From Mixia osmundae IAM 14324 (taxonomy: Eukaryota; Basidiomycota; Mixiomycetes; Mixiales; Mixiaceae), in assembly GCF_000708205.1 (NCBI RefSeq), contig NW_014575556.1, positions 616,267 through 680,266 of the forward strand: a stretch of 64,000 bases of DNA, in the 5' to 3' direction. Positions 32,852 to 45,978 of this stretch are shown piece by piece. Under the pieces are notes generated by a model. It ran no database searches, was not told the DNA's origin, and saw nothing but the letters and a program-made list of their open reading frames with translations. How positions within the stretch are numbered: the first letter of the stretch is position 1; each line of letters opens with the position of its first letter. The position numbers were made by a program, and so were the translations under genes.

Positions 32852-32961
32852 CACCAGCACAACCTGTAGATACGTCCGTTGTCGTTGTAAACATTCCAGT
32901 CCTTGTATCGACCTGTGTGACATTCAAGCTGCATCGAGCAGCTTCTCGACTGAGCTGGATA

Positions 32962-35900
32962 TCAGCAAGAGATCATCGCAGCAATTGCGAAAGACTGACT
33001 GGCATTGACATGCTTGGTCGCACCGCGCTGTCTGACGCATTGGAGCTGATGACGAGTCTCTTCCCATAGCTGTGAGCGAGTTGGCTCATGTCGGACAGTC
33101 TTGAGCATTGTTCCCAGCGCATAGTTGGCGAACATGTCACCGAGCATGATAGCAATGGGCGAGTTGCCATCAGGCAGAGGGTCTAGGGACTCTTTGACGA
33201 GCCACTGGAGATCCTTGTCGGTAGCACGCATGACGCAGCGTTCGACGACGTTGCTTGCGTACTTTGACATGCAGTGCGAGAGCAGCTTGCCCTTGAGACT
33301 TGCGATCACACGTTTGCGGTCACAGTCCTGGCCCTTTTCGACGATATGTTGTATGACATACTGCCGAAGCTTGGTCAGTACACTGCGCGACCGTGGCAGA
33401 TATCGCGCCCACATTACCAAATTGATCGTTCATCTGCATGCAACAGGTCAGACATAGCTTGCCTGCATAGCCAGGGACTGACCAGAGCGTTACAGTGGTT
33501 CAGCGCTTCCTCTAGCAATGGTCGAAGAGTCTGCGGACGAGCATTCTCAAAGAGTCGCTGTATGACGCGACAGGCGTAGCTGTTCGTTGCCAGACGCGCA
33601 ACATGGCCACGGCACGCATCTGCGATAAAGGTCGTATGCTGTTCAGGCACGTCGCAGAGGATACGTTGGATGCAGTGGTTCGCGTTGAGATCTTTGGAGC
33701 ATCTGATGATGTGCTCGCGGAGCTCGTTCATGATGGTAAGCTGTAGATCGAGTGTACAATGCTCTATCGCCTGTCCGGCATGTCAGCGCAGTGATCCAGA
33801 AGCGCTACTTTAGCATACCTTTTGTATGACACGGCAGCCATAGAGACTGAGAGAGAGATGCAGCACGTGACCCTTGAGTCGGCCGACAAGCTCTGCTCGT
33901 TGTGCCGGTGTTCCATGGGCAAAGAGCTGCTGGCAGCAATAGTTCGAGAAGCAATCCTGGCTCAGCTCGAGCAAGGCAGGGCTGAGCTCGTTAAAGACGG
34001 CGAGCCGATCCGCGGACGATGCGTCAACGAACTTGGCCTGAATCCATCGTGATCCGACCTGATCGCGGCTGAATGCGACGAGCTGGCCTTTGACGTCCTG
34101 CACGCGTGTATTAGCCGCTGACCAGGAATCACGAGGGCATCACCTGCCTGCAGTCGCCACTCTGTGCGGCGGTCACTCTGAAGGCGGTCGATGGCATGAT
34201 GCTCAATAGCCGGTGGCGAGGCACGATACTGATTAGGCGAGGCTGGCTTTGCGAGAGCGTGGCTGTAATTGTGCAGAACTTGGGCGTACATAGGCTGGAA
34301 CTGACGATCGGACTGGATGGCAGTCGTCAAGTCCACATGAGTCTGCGCGACTTGCTGGGGCAACAAGTCTAGCTTTGTGAAGATCTGCGGTCCGTAGGCC
34401 TGTTGTTGGTCCAATATGCCCGCAGCATATGGCATCGCTGCATAGCCTGCTTGCAGATTGGCCAAGCCAGGCAGGGGACCTACGACTTGACCGGCAGACA
34501 TATAAAGCGCTTGATCCGGCGTGGGTCGCGGTGAGGGCGGCAGAGACCAGACTGCGGTAGCAGGTGGCAGAGAGCGAGGATCATACGAGGGCGACCAGCG
34601 CGGCGAGAGATCAACCTCGCCTTCGAGTGGCAAAGTCGCGTGACGAGGCGAGGCACGCATCTGCTGGAACTGTCGAGCAAGCGCCGCATCTTGGCCTTCA
34701 ATGTTTGCGCCTGACCAGCTCATGTAAGGCGCCTGCTGTGCCTGAGCCTGAGCCTGAGCGTGCTTAACTTCGCGCTGCTGTCCAGGCGACCTGACGACCG
34801 AGTCGCGGGGCGAGGAGCCATAGAGGGCATCGTACGCGAGCGTCTCGGGCACGGAGACACCTCTGCTCGAGCACGAGAGAGGTGAGGAAGCGTGGCTGGA
34901 TGGAGGAGGCGCGAATGAGCGACGGCGTCGGTGGTCGTCAGCGCTGCCACGTCCGTTGCTGTCGAAGCTGTCGTTGATCGTAGACAAATCTGAAGCAGCT
35001 TGTGAGGGCGAGCCGTCCTCGTGTGGATCGGCCAGCAGGCTACGGTGTCGTCGGATGGTGAGCGGGCTGGCTTGTTTGGCGGCAACGGCAGCGTGACGGA
35101 GTCCATTCGAGCTGGGCGAGTGTACGACGGTCTTATCTTGATGAGACATGTGCAGCCGAGCTCGAGGGCTTCGGGGCGACAGGAGCTCGCTGACAAGTGT
35201 CTGATGCTCCGTTGCCGCCGCGAGCTCGAGCTTGGCAGTCGCAGGTGAGCTTGCGGGCGTCGTTGGCGTACTCGAGCCATACAAGCTCGTGAGGCTCGCT
35301 GCCGAGGGTGACGGTCTGACGTGGGAGGGAGGCTCGCTATAAGCCAGGTCAGGCCAGGCGCTTGAGTCTGATCGCAGCTCGTCAGACACGGCAAGCTCAT
35401 CCAATCGATTGCGAGGCTCGATGCTGTACGAGGCAGCGTGCTTGGGCAGCTTACGGAGAGCGTCTTGACGACGAGCAGCGAGCGTCGACAGGCTCTCTGT
35501 CGAGTTGGTAGATCGCAAGAAGCCTTGATCGTCTCGTCCGATTGCACGCGCAAAAGCACGTCTGGCGCCTGGCGAACTTGGCAGCGAGCGATCCTGTGCA
35601 ATTGAGCCTGCCCAAGCACGACCCCAGATGGTCTGACTCATGTCCTGAGCCTCATCGGGCTGTCCGACGGGCTTGTTGTCGAGCGTATGGGCTTGACTTG
35701 CGAGCGAGTGATCTGACGAGGGCGTGCCAGTCGCATGATCCGACGTCGTCGAGAACGTCACAGCGGACGATCTCCTCGGAGCGAGAGGATCATGGCTCGG
35801 ATGGGCATGATCGTGCGTGATTGCATTGGCAGCAGCGGCGGCAGCAGCAGCAGCGACGGCAGCAGCGACATTGGTGAGACTTCGAGCACGCGAGGCTTGC

Positions 35901-36112
35901 AGGCGGCTGACGTGCTGCTCCTCATTGACCGAGTCTGTAGCGTGTCGTAGCAAGTCTGACCACTTGGCATCATCCGAATCTGTCGGCACGTAGCTTTGAT
36001 CGAGCGTCTGACCGCACGCGCCTGCTTGACTCGGTCTGATGGTTGGCGAGCCTTGGTCGCTGAGTCGAGTAGCTGCGGTATGTGCGGATGACATGCTTGC
36101 CATCGCTGACAT
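32962..36112 (-). CDS. Pumilio/PUF-domain RNA-binding protein
   Basis: Sequence-specific binder of mRNA 3' UTRs that recruits deadenylation factors (NOT2 of the same Ccr4-Not machinery is also in this window). The first ~640 residues are disordered, Ser-rich, with a poly-Ala run (about nt 35835-35865) and a short Gln-Ala repeat. The PUF domain follows: AFSRDQVGSRWIQAKF (repeat 1), LSQDCFSNYCCQQLF, LSLSLYGCRVIQK, CSKDLNANHCIQRIL, LATNSYACRVIQRLF, HIVEKGQ, MSKYASNVVERCV and MLGDMFANYALGTML, so eight repeats are accounted for. Introns lie between repeats, one only 35 bp (34098-34132, with a perfect CTAATAC branch site). The C-terminus HQLQCVRQRGATKHVNA follows the usual end of the domain. Paralogue not assigned. 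Confidence 0.9.
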
Positions 36113-36554
36113 TGAACTTCGCTCGAAGCTGTGAGGTCATCAGAATATGTGTGCGGGTTCGTAGGGACGACTGACAGACGTTTGACTTTGATAGCGTGAG
36201 CGAGTGAGATTGTCAAGGGCTGCTTGTCCTTTGAGTCTGAATGAGATGCAAAGCAGAGCGAGCGAAGCGAGACTAGACCGTCACCGGCTTAATCAAAGAG
36301 ACGGATGCAGACCAGAGCCATGCTGAGACGACCGAAATGAAAGTTTGCAGGGGTCGAGCGAGCCAAACAAGCGAACTGTATTCGTCTAGGGTGGTAGGCA
36401 GTGTACAACAGCACAGAGAGCGTGGCGATCAGGAGGCGAAGAACCAGCTGCTTCGCTTATCGCCTGAAGTCGTAGCACGTACGGCTGCCAGTGAAGCATT
36501 GAGCCTGTGATCATCGAATTGAGTCAGTCTTGTCACCGCGGTAACGCGTCAGAC
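36113..36554. other. Intergenic region between PUF promoter and kinesin 3' end
   Basis: About 440 bp between the start of the PUF gene and the stop of the kinesin gene, both on the minus strand. It should contain the PUF promoter and kinesin terminator. No ORF worth calling. A lone GGTAACGCGT near 36540 resembles the ACGCGT boxes before CSF1. Confidence 0.5.
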
Positions 36555-39500
36555 CTACGGTGATGGCGCCGTCTCGGCAGTCGCGCTGCCCGCCCCTCGC
36601 AGCGGTCGGGCGACACGTCCAAATTGTAGCGCACTTGCAGCCGATGCGGCGTTGACGGCTTGAGGACTCGATCGTGTACTCAGCGCGCGCTCGTATTCGA
36701 TCCGGTCGTGAAGCGCTTGTAGCTGAGAATTGTACTTTGTATTTTGGGCTGCAAGGCTGTCTTGAGCGTTTGCGAGGAGTTGCTCGAGGTTCTGAATGCG
36801 CTCATTGCGCGCTGTGAGCTTCCGCTCGGCCACGCTGACGTCCTTCTTAAGAGAAGCGTTCTGCTCGACGAGCTGTCGCTGCACCAGAGTGAGCTGGTCG
36901 AGATTGCGTGTGAGGAAGTCCATCTTGCGTTGCTGTAGTCGACTATTGCCATTGCGGATCACAGCATTGTATTGCTCGCGCGTCTCGTCCAAGGAGATCT
37001 CCAACTCGACCACCTGCGCCACATTGAGCGCAATACACTGACGGCTTGAATGTGCAGCGTACCTTTTCGCATCGATCTTGCAGATCCTTAGTCAGCGATT
37101 TCTTCATCTTGTCAAAGTCTGCAAGCTGTGTGACCATCGTCTTGCGAATGCGCTCCATATCGCGAGCGCGTTCCATGAGATCTTTGCTGCCTTCGATGCC
37201 CGCCGTCGTGATCGCAAACGCACGCTTTGTTTCTTCGAGCGTCGAACGCAGCGAGCCATTGCTCGCATTCAGGGCTTCAATTTCCGCCGATTTCGTGGCC
37301 AGATCAGCGCGAAGGTCCACGAGGTCTTGCTCAGATGCCCTTTGGTGCTGCAGGGCCTCCTCGTCCGAACCGAACTGCTGGGCAGTGGCCATTTCGTCTT
37401 TAGGCATCTGACTCGATGCAAGATCTTTGTAGCCTTGCCCAGCCGAACGCAGACGATGCTCAAGCTCCTCGTTCCTTCGAGAGAGCGCCGCATTTTCTGC
37501 TTGACTGTTGCGTAGACGTTCTTCGTGTGAGGCAAGAGCAGACTGGCCGTCTTCGATCTGCCGCCTCAGCAGATCGAGATCACTGCTGTCGTGTGGCAGC
37601 TGGGCACCCAGAGACTTGTCGAGTCGATCCAGGGCTTCTCTGATCTGCGTCTCATGCTCGGTCGATGAAGACTGTACAATGTAATCAGATTGGCACTGTC
37701 ATCAAAGATCGCGAGACGCACTGTGTCAAAGTGGCCCATGAGAGCAGCCATCTTCTCGGCTCTCTGCTTCTCCTTGTCGCCCCCGAGACCGCGGCTTTGT
37801 TGCATTCTGAGCTCGGAGATCTGGCGCTTGGCATCCTCAAGCTCTGCTGTCGTGTCGGCGTTCTGATCCTTGAGCGCATCGACGACGATCTGGGCCTCCC
37901 GATTCTCGTGAGATAGACGCTCGAGCTGCGATCTCAGGTCGTTGACGAGTGCGGACAAGCCACCGACCGACTGCGAAACATCAGCGCGGCTCGTCATTCG
38001 TGTTCGATGACATGCCTGAGCATCGCGTGAAGCAGAAGCGCGCAAAGCCTCAAAGTCGGCCTGGGCCGTGCGTAATTGCTCCACATGTGACGCAAGTGCC
38101 GATTCCTGTCAGTCTGAATGAGCTCAGTCTAAGGTCCTAGTGTGGTGCTTGCCTTTTCTGCTAATTGATCTTGCAAGTCGTTCTCTCGCTTGAGGAATTC
38201 TTCTCGTTCGTCACGATCGAGCGACACGGTGGTTGGAGTTGGCGGTCTACTCTCTAGATCACGCAGAGACCCAACAGCAGGATTAATGGGCGTCGTCGAT
38301 CGGTTGGGCGTACTGGGCACATCCGTGCTGGCAAGAGCGAGCGTTGGTCCTTGCGAGCGGGCACGCTCGAGTGTTGCCCACGCTTCTTTATCGACTGTAC
38401 CTCCCGCGCGCCAGATGGATAGCTCGGCCTCCAGGAGTGCAATGTAGGTCTGATATTGAGCAATATCCCGCTGGGCATTCTTGAGGAGCGCTTTGAGCTC
38501 TGCTGGAGAAAGCTCGGCATTGACTCTGGCTTTATTCTTGATTGACTTTGCTCGAATGCCAAACCTGAGCGTCGAGATAGTCTCGGCTTCGTTGTAGATG
38601 CTCGGCGAGCAATTGATGATCAGAGTCGTTCTCGAATTTCCACCGAGAGATTCTTGCAAGATTCTCGTGAGCTTCGAGTCGCGATAAGGGATATGTTGGG
38701 ATTTGCCGTCGGTGAGGGCATTGATGACCATCCCCAAGGCAGAAAGGGATTTGTTGATCTTCTTTGCCTCCTCTAGTGTCTGTCCGCTTGCGCCTGTCTT
38801 GCCGACCTTCTCTGAACCGGCAAGATCGACGAGGTAGAGATTGCCATTCTTTTGGGAGCCTGTCTCTGTGTTGCGTTGATTGACGCTGATGACAAAGATG
38901 GAATGAGATCTCGAGCTTTCTGCATTCATATCTGATCACTAATGTCAGCGCTAGCGTTCAGCAATAGATGATCGACACACTCGTTGCGCTGACTGCCCGA
39001 GTCAAGCCGCCTTGCTTCATGATCTCGTAGACTTCTGGCGCGCTGCCGACGTAGAGGACCGAAAGGTTCTTGACATACACTCCCCGCGCCTTGTCCTCGT
39101 GAATGGACAGGTTGTCATTCTGGGGCGCAAGTAGATCTCGGATGCGCTCCATGTAGATCTCCATATACGAACATTTGACGAGGTATTCGATATGCGGGGG
39201 AGAGACCATGATAGAAGCAAAGATTTGTTCGGTGATACGAGGAATGAGGCCTTTCATCTTTGGATCCTCGATGTCTGTACCCATCATGGTGTACGTCTTT
39301 CCCGAACCGGTCTGTCCGTAAGCAAAGACGGTGCCGTTGAAGCCGGACAGAACATCATCGACTATGCCGCGCACGCCATACTCAAAGACTTCCTCTTGCT
39401 TCGTGTCCATCTCGAACGCTCTGTCGAACGTGAAGCCGTTCGCGTCGGGGCCGCGTAGCGCATCTTGGGACTTGAGCTTGACCGTTGTACCTTCGGGGTC

Positions 39501-39647
39501 AATCGATACGATAGGCTCTCCGCCAGCTTCCCGCAGTTCTAATGCATTGGGCGGTCGAAACCTGGCCGGTCTCGGGTCAGTCGCGAGTGCGAGGACAAGG
39601 CAGAGACTCGGGACGCACCGACAGACGACTTTGATATTGTTGCTCAT
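36555..39647 (-). CDS. Conventional kinesin (kinesin-1) heavy chain, fungal NKIN type
   Basis: Plus-end microtubule motor for vesicle and organelle transport. The motor head starts [10 protein letters not shown] and continues after an intron as [18 protein letters not shown]. It contains the P-loop [34 protein letters not shown], switch [12 protein letters not shown], switch [22 protein letters not shown], the neck-adjacent [20 protein letters not shown], and [20 protein letters not shown]. The neck region [20 protein letters not shown] and a Trp-containing hinge (ELSIWRAGG) match fungal kinesin-1. Long coiled coil follows to about 36650, with a short tail rich in Arg/Ala. Several short introns. 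The first ATG is at 39647; an in-frame GTG lies 9 bp upstream. Confidence 0.94.
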
Positions 39648-39993
39648 CCTGGGCACTGATCACGCACTTTGTCGAGTGGGACCGACTGTCTGTGCTCTAC
39701 ATACAGTGCTGCCGAGCCGGGAGATGTGCGCCGTGTGATCGCTAGCCGAGCGTTGGCAGCCGGCGCGGCCAGTGACAATGAGGTGCCTGAACAAACTTGC
39801 CTTGAGGTCCTCAAGTCGTGTCAGTCGATGCGTCGTGACTACCGTGGGACAGCCGAGGTTGTACGGCAACAGCTGCTGATCTTGAACAGCTCACACGCTC
39901 GGCGCCTTCACGTCGTCGGCGGGATAGCAGCAGACAGTCGCACGCGTTCGTTCGTGATGTCCCCGACAAAATTGATTAGCCCTCCTTGCGACG
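39648..39993. promoter_or_regulatory. Divergent promoter between kinesin and CDC123
   Basis: About 345 bp between two divergent start codons. It must hold both promoters and 5' UTRs. No TATA consensus or known box stands out. Confidence 0.45.
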
Positions 39994-41227
39994 ATGGCGA
40001 TACAGACCGACGCCGGCACTGCACAGCCAGGCTTCCCTCGTCTGACCCGAGCTGATGTGCTCCAGTGCCAATTCTCAGCTTGGTACCCCGACTTCAGACG
40101 ACTATCACCCAAAGCGACAGTCGTGCGCCTGCCTGAAGACTTTCGACGCTGGCTAGAGTCAGACGGCCTGATCCTCCCCGAGGGATCGGGCGATATCGAG
40201 GATGACGACAGCGACAGTGAAGCCGCAGATGCGTCGGACACACGCTCAAATGATCAGCATACCTCGAGTGCGAGGCGCGACCTTGAAGAGGCAGATGAGG
40301 ACATTGAGGAGGTGTATAGCTTCCCTCAAGTCGATACTCAGCTGCGCGCCATCATCGACAAGTACGATGGCCTCGTCTTCCCCAAGCTCAATTGGTCAAG
40401 CCCAAAAGACGCGGCATGGATCTTGCCCGGCAAACCACTCGCCTGTAGTACACCGGCAGATATCTACTTGCTACTCAAATCGTCAGACTTTATTGCTCAT
40501 GACCTTGATTATCCTTTCGAGCACTGCTTCGATGAGCACGATCACGCATCGACCCCTCTGCCGCCGCCGCCGCCGCCGCTTGAATTGGTCCTGAAGCAAT
40601 GGTTTGAGATGCCGCACTCGCAAGAATTCCGCTGCTTTGTCTCGTATCGCAAGCTGCAAGGTCAGCGTCTCCGTCTGCTTCGATCGACCTTGGCTGACAT
40701 GCGATACTGGACAGGAATTTGCCAGCGCGACCACAATCACTTCGACTTTCTGGATGATGCCGCACTCCAAGATGAGATCAAGCTCAAGATAGCAGGCTTC
40801 ATCGAAGAGCAAGTCTTACTAAGATTTCCGCTGGCTCATTGTACGTTCCCATGACACGTACAAGAATTTGGCTCAGTCTGGCATAGTCGTCTGCGATGTC
40901 TATCTCACACGAGACCGTTCTCGTGTCTTCGTGGTCGACCTCAATCCCTACGGTCCTCAAACAGACGCCCTCTTGTTCAGCTGGGAGGAGCTGAATCGCC
41001 GTGCATTCGCATCGGCCACCGCTGCGCTCGCCCCAGCTCAAACGAACGTGGAACTGAGACTTGTTGATTCTGCGCTCTCGCGTAGCGCAGCAATGCCCTC
41101 TTACAGCATGAATCGATATCCCATCGAGGTCGTCGGACTCAGCGAGGGCAAGAGCATAGCAGAATTTGCTCAAAAGTTCAACTCTGCTCTCCAAGAGGCC
41201 ACAGATCACACAGAGGCATCAACATGA
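39994..41227 (+). CDS. CDC123: Cdc123/D123, eIF2 assembly factor
   Basis: ATP-grasp protein that loads eIF2 gamma with the alpha subunit, and so is needed for translation initiation. Exons 39994-40660, 40715-40840 and 40887-41227. Family motifs are CQFSAWYPDFRRLSPKAT, the acidic linker, VFPKLNWSSPKDAAWILPG, DIYLLLKSSDFIAHDL, LVLKQWFEMPHSQEFRCFV, GICQRDHNHF (restored only after removing the in-frame 54-bp intron 40661-40714), FVCDVYLTRD and VFVVDLNPYGPQTD. A Pro run (PPPPPP) sits in a loop before the catalytic beta strand. It is convergent with the flippase gene, stops about 60 bp apart. Confidence 0.95.
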
Positions 41228-41288
41228 GGAAAACACAACAACAACACCGTACAGTCTCTGCACTCGTCGCTCGAGGCACTACATCGCG

Positions 41289-44200
41289 CTAGCCCTGCTG
41301 ACGCGGAATCGTGGTATCGTAAAGCTTCATCAGATCGGCCTGCCCTCCCTCGGTTTGGGAGAACGCGTAGCCGTTGTTCTGTCGCAAGTGCTGCACAGCG
41401 CGCACTTTCTTGATAGCCTGTCGTTGTAACACAGTCAGCATGCATACGTGCGGTTCCGCGATGGCATGCCCTCTGGAATTGAGCCATCCGAGGCCGATAG
41501 TCGGGCAGATTGAGGGCCTGTATCTCTTGCACAATATGATACGGCTGTGGATTGAACAACCGCTTGTATCTACATGACGTTCTGTAAGCTCTAGCACCCG
41601 GGGTCAGCCGCATACGCACGATTTCCAACCAAGATCACGCAAGAGGCAAGCGACCGGTAGCAAAGCAAGGCAGAAGTAGAACACCGGTGACGCCCACAAG
41701 CGCGGCACGATACCGTGATACTCGGTCGCAAAGCCGATAATAGGCGCCAGCGCCTGAAAGGCCGGCAGAAAGACGGCGGCAAACAGGAATGAGCCAGGGA
41801 TCGCCATGACAGTATATTTTGTCCATGTGCTGTGCTCTCCCGCGTCAGCCGTTTGCATCACCGCAATAGGGGGAGCCTACTTTGCGACGAGGGCGGCCTT
41901 GAGCAAGACGGTCAGCAGGACGCACATATAGACTGTCGTGCCGAACAGCCATTGGCCCGCATCAAGGCCGTCGGTCAGGACAAGATCATCCCAAAAGACG
42001 CCTGCCGCGCAGACAAAGATGATAATCGAATGATATATGGCATCTAAGAACCAGCACCAAAAGATGCGCTTGGTGAAGAATGCGTTGCGCTGACCTAGCA
42101 GGTATAGCTCTGGGTATCGATCTAGCATGCGCGCATTGACAAATTGGTCGAATACGCCCAGAGCAAGTGGCGGTAAGACAGTGAAGAAGATGTTGTACAT
42201 GGTGAGCGTCCATGACTCGTAAAGCACTTGACCGGAGAACGAGCTGTTAAAGGAGAACCAGAAGCTGATTGCGCTTATGACCGCATTTTTGTAGAAGCTG
42301 TACAGGATCAAGAGCGATAGACGGCGGTAGCTCCACGCGCCATGCACCAACAGCAACTTCTTGAGATAACGGAATTGGGAGATCGCTACGTCGGCGGATC
42401 GCGCAGCTTGCAAACCCTCGACGCCAGAGATGCCGACGCCGAGGTGAGCGGCCTGAATCATGCCGATGTCGTTCGCTCCGTCGCCAATGGCGAGCAAGAT
42501 CGCCTTTTCGTTCTTCTTGACGAGCTTGACGACTAGCGCTTTCTGCAATGGCGAAACCCGACAGCAGACGACTGCTTTGCATTTGACCGCTAGACGTAGA
42601 AAGTCCTTCGAGAGTGGCTTCTCCAGCGCGAAAGCGAGGCTCTTGCCATCTATAATCACCATTTGGTCAGCAAATGCCACAAAAGCATGATCCAACGAAC
42701 CGATTATCAAAGCGAGCGGTGGCACATCTACTTTGCCATCGAGCATTGCCAGACGCTTGTCTATGAAGGCCTTTGTGGCCAGTGCATCGTCCTCATTGAT
42801 GATGACAAGCTCCATTGCATCCGAGATGAGGCGGCAAGAGAGACCGATGTTGATCGCAGTCTCTTGCCTATCGCCAGTGAGCACCCAGACTTTGATGCCG
42901 GCTTGCTGTAACGTATGGATCGTGTCGGGCACGCCGTCTTGCAGCCTGTCTTCTATCGCTGTCGCGCCCAACAGCGTGAGATCCTTTTCTATGAGTTCCG
43001 CCGCTTGATCGAGAGCCTCGCTGCGTCCGTTGATTGTAGCAGCCGCCCTGTCATAGACTTGAGACCACTGGCGATATTCATCTTCCGGTATCTCTCGCAT
43101 TGCGATGCAAAGGGTGCGCAGACCCTCGGTCGCGTATTGCTGCAGGTGTGACAGCGTGTCCGTAGTATAGGATTGCTGGCCTGACATGCGCTCGAGGATG
43201 ACCGTGTCTGCGCCTTTGCAGTAGAGCTTGATCCGCCCATCTGGGCCTCGCAAGATCGTCGACATACGTTTGCGCGTGCTGTTGAACTCGCACACGTTAA
43301 GCACCAGATGCTCTTCAGATCTGCCATCAACATCAATTATGACGGCGTGAGGCTTTCGCGTCGTAAAGCGATAGTCAAGCATCTCTGCGCCTGACACCAG
43401 AGCAGCTTCGTCGGGACTCGAGGCTTGATAGACGATCTTGCTGGCTTTCTGCTCTGGTATGACAGTGTGGCAAGTCGCAAGCAGGGTCAGGAACTCCTTG
43501 ATGACGTCCGCTAGATCAGGCGCCACCGCATGCCGTTTGAGATCCGTGAAGGAGAAGACGTCCGCTCCAGTGCTTTCGTCGACATGATCTGCGTATCGCT
43601 TGCCGGCAATCGAGCATTGTCGAAACTGCATCTCATTGCAAGTCAAAGTGCCTGTCTTGTCGGAGAAAACATATTCGATCTGGCCAAGCTCTTCGACCAG
43701 ACTGGACGTCCGACAAAGGGCTGCTGTTTTCGTCTTGTCATAATACATGTCCAAGTCGGCATTGATGAGCACCGCCTGCTGAAATTTGACGACCTCCATA
43801 GTTACGATGAGTGAGATGGGTATCAGATTGTTGTACAAGATGATGAAGGTCAAGATGTCTTCGACGAATGTCATTGTTCGGCTAGACGCAGTCTCTGAGC
43901 CCAGCAAGAGATACCACATTTGGTCGCCATACACATGCTCCCGAATGTAGGCGCCGAACGCTGAGCCGAAGCCCAGCAAGAGCAGTATCAGGAAGAGAAA
44001 GAGAATCTGGACGTTGACCATGCGCTCGACCGCAGTTCGCTTGACGGGCGTAGCAGTCGCATTCCGCATGAGCTTGGTCTCGTGGCCTGTAAAGACGACG
44101 AGACCGTACATCCACGCGGTATTGCGCAGCTGTGCCCCTCGCAAAAGTATTTGCTGAGGGCTCATGGGCACTTCTCTGAACGCTCCTGACTTTCGGGGCA

Positions 44201-45694
44201 CGGCCAGTGTGCCTTCGTAAGTATAGAGCGAGTTATTAGGCTGTTCGGATCTCAAGTAGCCGTCCAGACCGGCGATCGCCTCCGGGGACATGAGATGCGC
44301 CGTCTCTGGCGAAGCCTGCTTGATTTTCAGATTCGTCTCGCCGTCCAGATTGCTCGTTTCGATATAGCAAAGGCCATCGGGCTCGCTACTACTGAGCAGC
44401 AACAGATCTGCAGGAAACGAATCGTCTGACACCAGGCGAACGATGTCGCCGACTCGCAGATCTCGCCATTGACGAGCGACAAAGGCGCGATCTTGTAGCA
44501 CGTTGACTTGTCTGCCATTGAGTGCACGATCGCTTGCATGCCGCTTGAGATCCTCCTGCAGCTCCTTGAATGCGGCGACGAGCAGCACGATGAAGAGCGG
44601 AACGATTGTCGTGAACCGATTCGTGGGCGAAACATTGGGAATCTGCTGCACGCACGCAGTGAATAAGAAGAAGACGTTTGCATACTTGCTGAATTGCTCT
44701 GCAGGAAGCCGGTGAGCTTGTAATGCAAGGGAGAGTGAACAGAGCACGAGCCTCCTAGGAACTTTGGCAGGAAAGTCGCGAGATTGTACTTTGTTGTCGA
44801 AACAGAATTGTTCTTGTATCTCTGTTGAGCGTTGCGCTCTGGATCGTTGCAGTAGATCTTGCGCTCGGATCCATCAGACCCAGAAGATCCTCGGCCGAAA
44901 ATGTCGCCAAATCTTACTCGCCGGCGCTTTCGAGGCCTGTCGCCTTTTGGGAGCGTATCGAGGTAGTCTGTCTCGTCAGCAGTCGGCTCGCCCTTGCTAC
45001 TTTTCGATGCTTCAAAGCATGTCGGTGGGTATGCTGCCTCTGTCAGGGGTATCTGTGAGGCTGACGAGCGACAAGCGGGTTTGCGCTCGCTGCTGTACGG
45101 TGATGCTTCGCGCGAGCTCGCAGAAGGGAGGCCCGAGTACTGCTCGGAAGTCATCTTGGCTGATCTACTGGCGTCAACCTCATCAGCCTCGCCGATGTGG
45201 TGATGGCGTGGGACTGACATGGTCTCGTATGGCTCGCGTCTCACCTCTGCCTCGTCCTGAGCGGTACCGTGCGACCAAGCAGACTGTGCGCCATACGAGG
45301 CTGGGTTCTGACTCTGCAGATACGTTCTGGCTTCATAGCCCGAGCTATGCAAGCCCGGTGAGTCTATCGGCTCTGCAGGATAGTCGCTGGCATCCCATGG
45401 CGAGTGATTGGATTGCGCGAGTGACGGTGAGGCTGTATGAAGAGCAGTCGAGCTCTTGGCAGCCGAGTAGGGTGGATAAGCTTCTTGGTCAGATCTCGAA
45501 CAGTTTTCGTATGGATTGTGCGAGCGTCCTGGCTCGTTGCCGAGTGATGAACTGTCTTGCTGCCGCGTTTGATGACCGAGCTCATCATTCCCCTGGTCGG
45601 GCTGCAGGCCTGAAGCTGCTCGACCGTGCTGCATCCTGGCATTCACACGGGGCGCTACATCGACGCCGTCTGGGCCTCTCCATGCTGCCATCAG
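41289..45694 (-). CDS. DRS2: Drs2-type P4-ATPase, phospholipid flippase
   Basis: Trans-Golgi aminophospholipid flippase that works with a Cdc50 subunit. Motifs are the N-terminal NDPERNAQQRYKNNSVSTTK, YNLATFLPKFL, QFSKYANVFFLFTACVQQIP, ETSNLDGETN, the phosphorylation site VFSDKTGTLTCNEMQF, the nucleotide-site YQASSPDEAALV, LTGDRQETAINIG and the hinge AIGDGANDIGMIQAAHLGVG. It has ten membrane spans, and the regulatory tail YHIVQEIQ, DYRPRM and GYAFSQTEGG. The first ~300 residues are disordered. The intron 44699-44751 best fits a GC donor (AG|GCTCGT), giving FLPKFL-GEQFSKYAN; a GT-AG alternative (44697-44740) drops the invariant Glu. An upstream in-frame ATG (45850) would add a Cys-rich stretch; I prefer 45694 (MAAWRGPDGVD). 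Confidence 0.92.
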
Positions 45695-45978
45695 CCGCTC
45701 GGATGCATCGCTTGTCCAGCGGCAGTACGCGACGCGCGGTGTCGCCAAGCGCCAAGCGCCAAGCTCGAGTAGCTGAAAATCAAAAGGCGTCGCAAGATCA
45801 CATCGACGGCAGGCTTGCTCTTCACATGGTCTACAACAGGATATGGGCATGCTATGTCTTCATGATAGCTCAAAGCTGAGCGTGGCTTTGCCATGCGTGT
45901 CCCTCGACGCTGTCCAGATGGTGTCATGCTCGCATCGGCGGTCTGCGCACCCGAACAGCGAGTCACAGAGGCGGACCG

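Noticed and set aside
34720-35619. Long minus-strand ORF of 299 codons in another frame within the PUF gene
   Set aside because: It is a shadow of the Ser-rich, low-complexity PUF N-terminus, with a jumbled composition and no motif.
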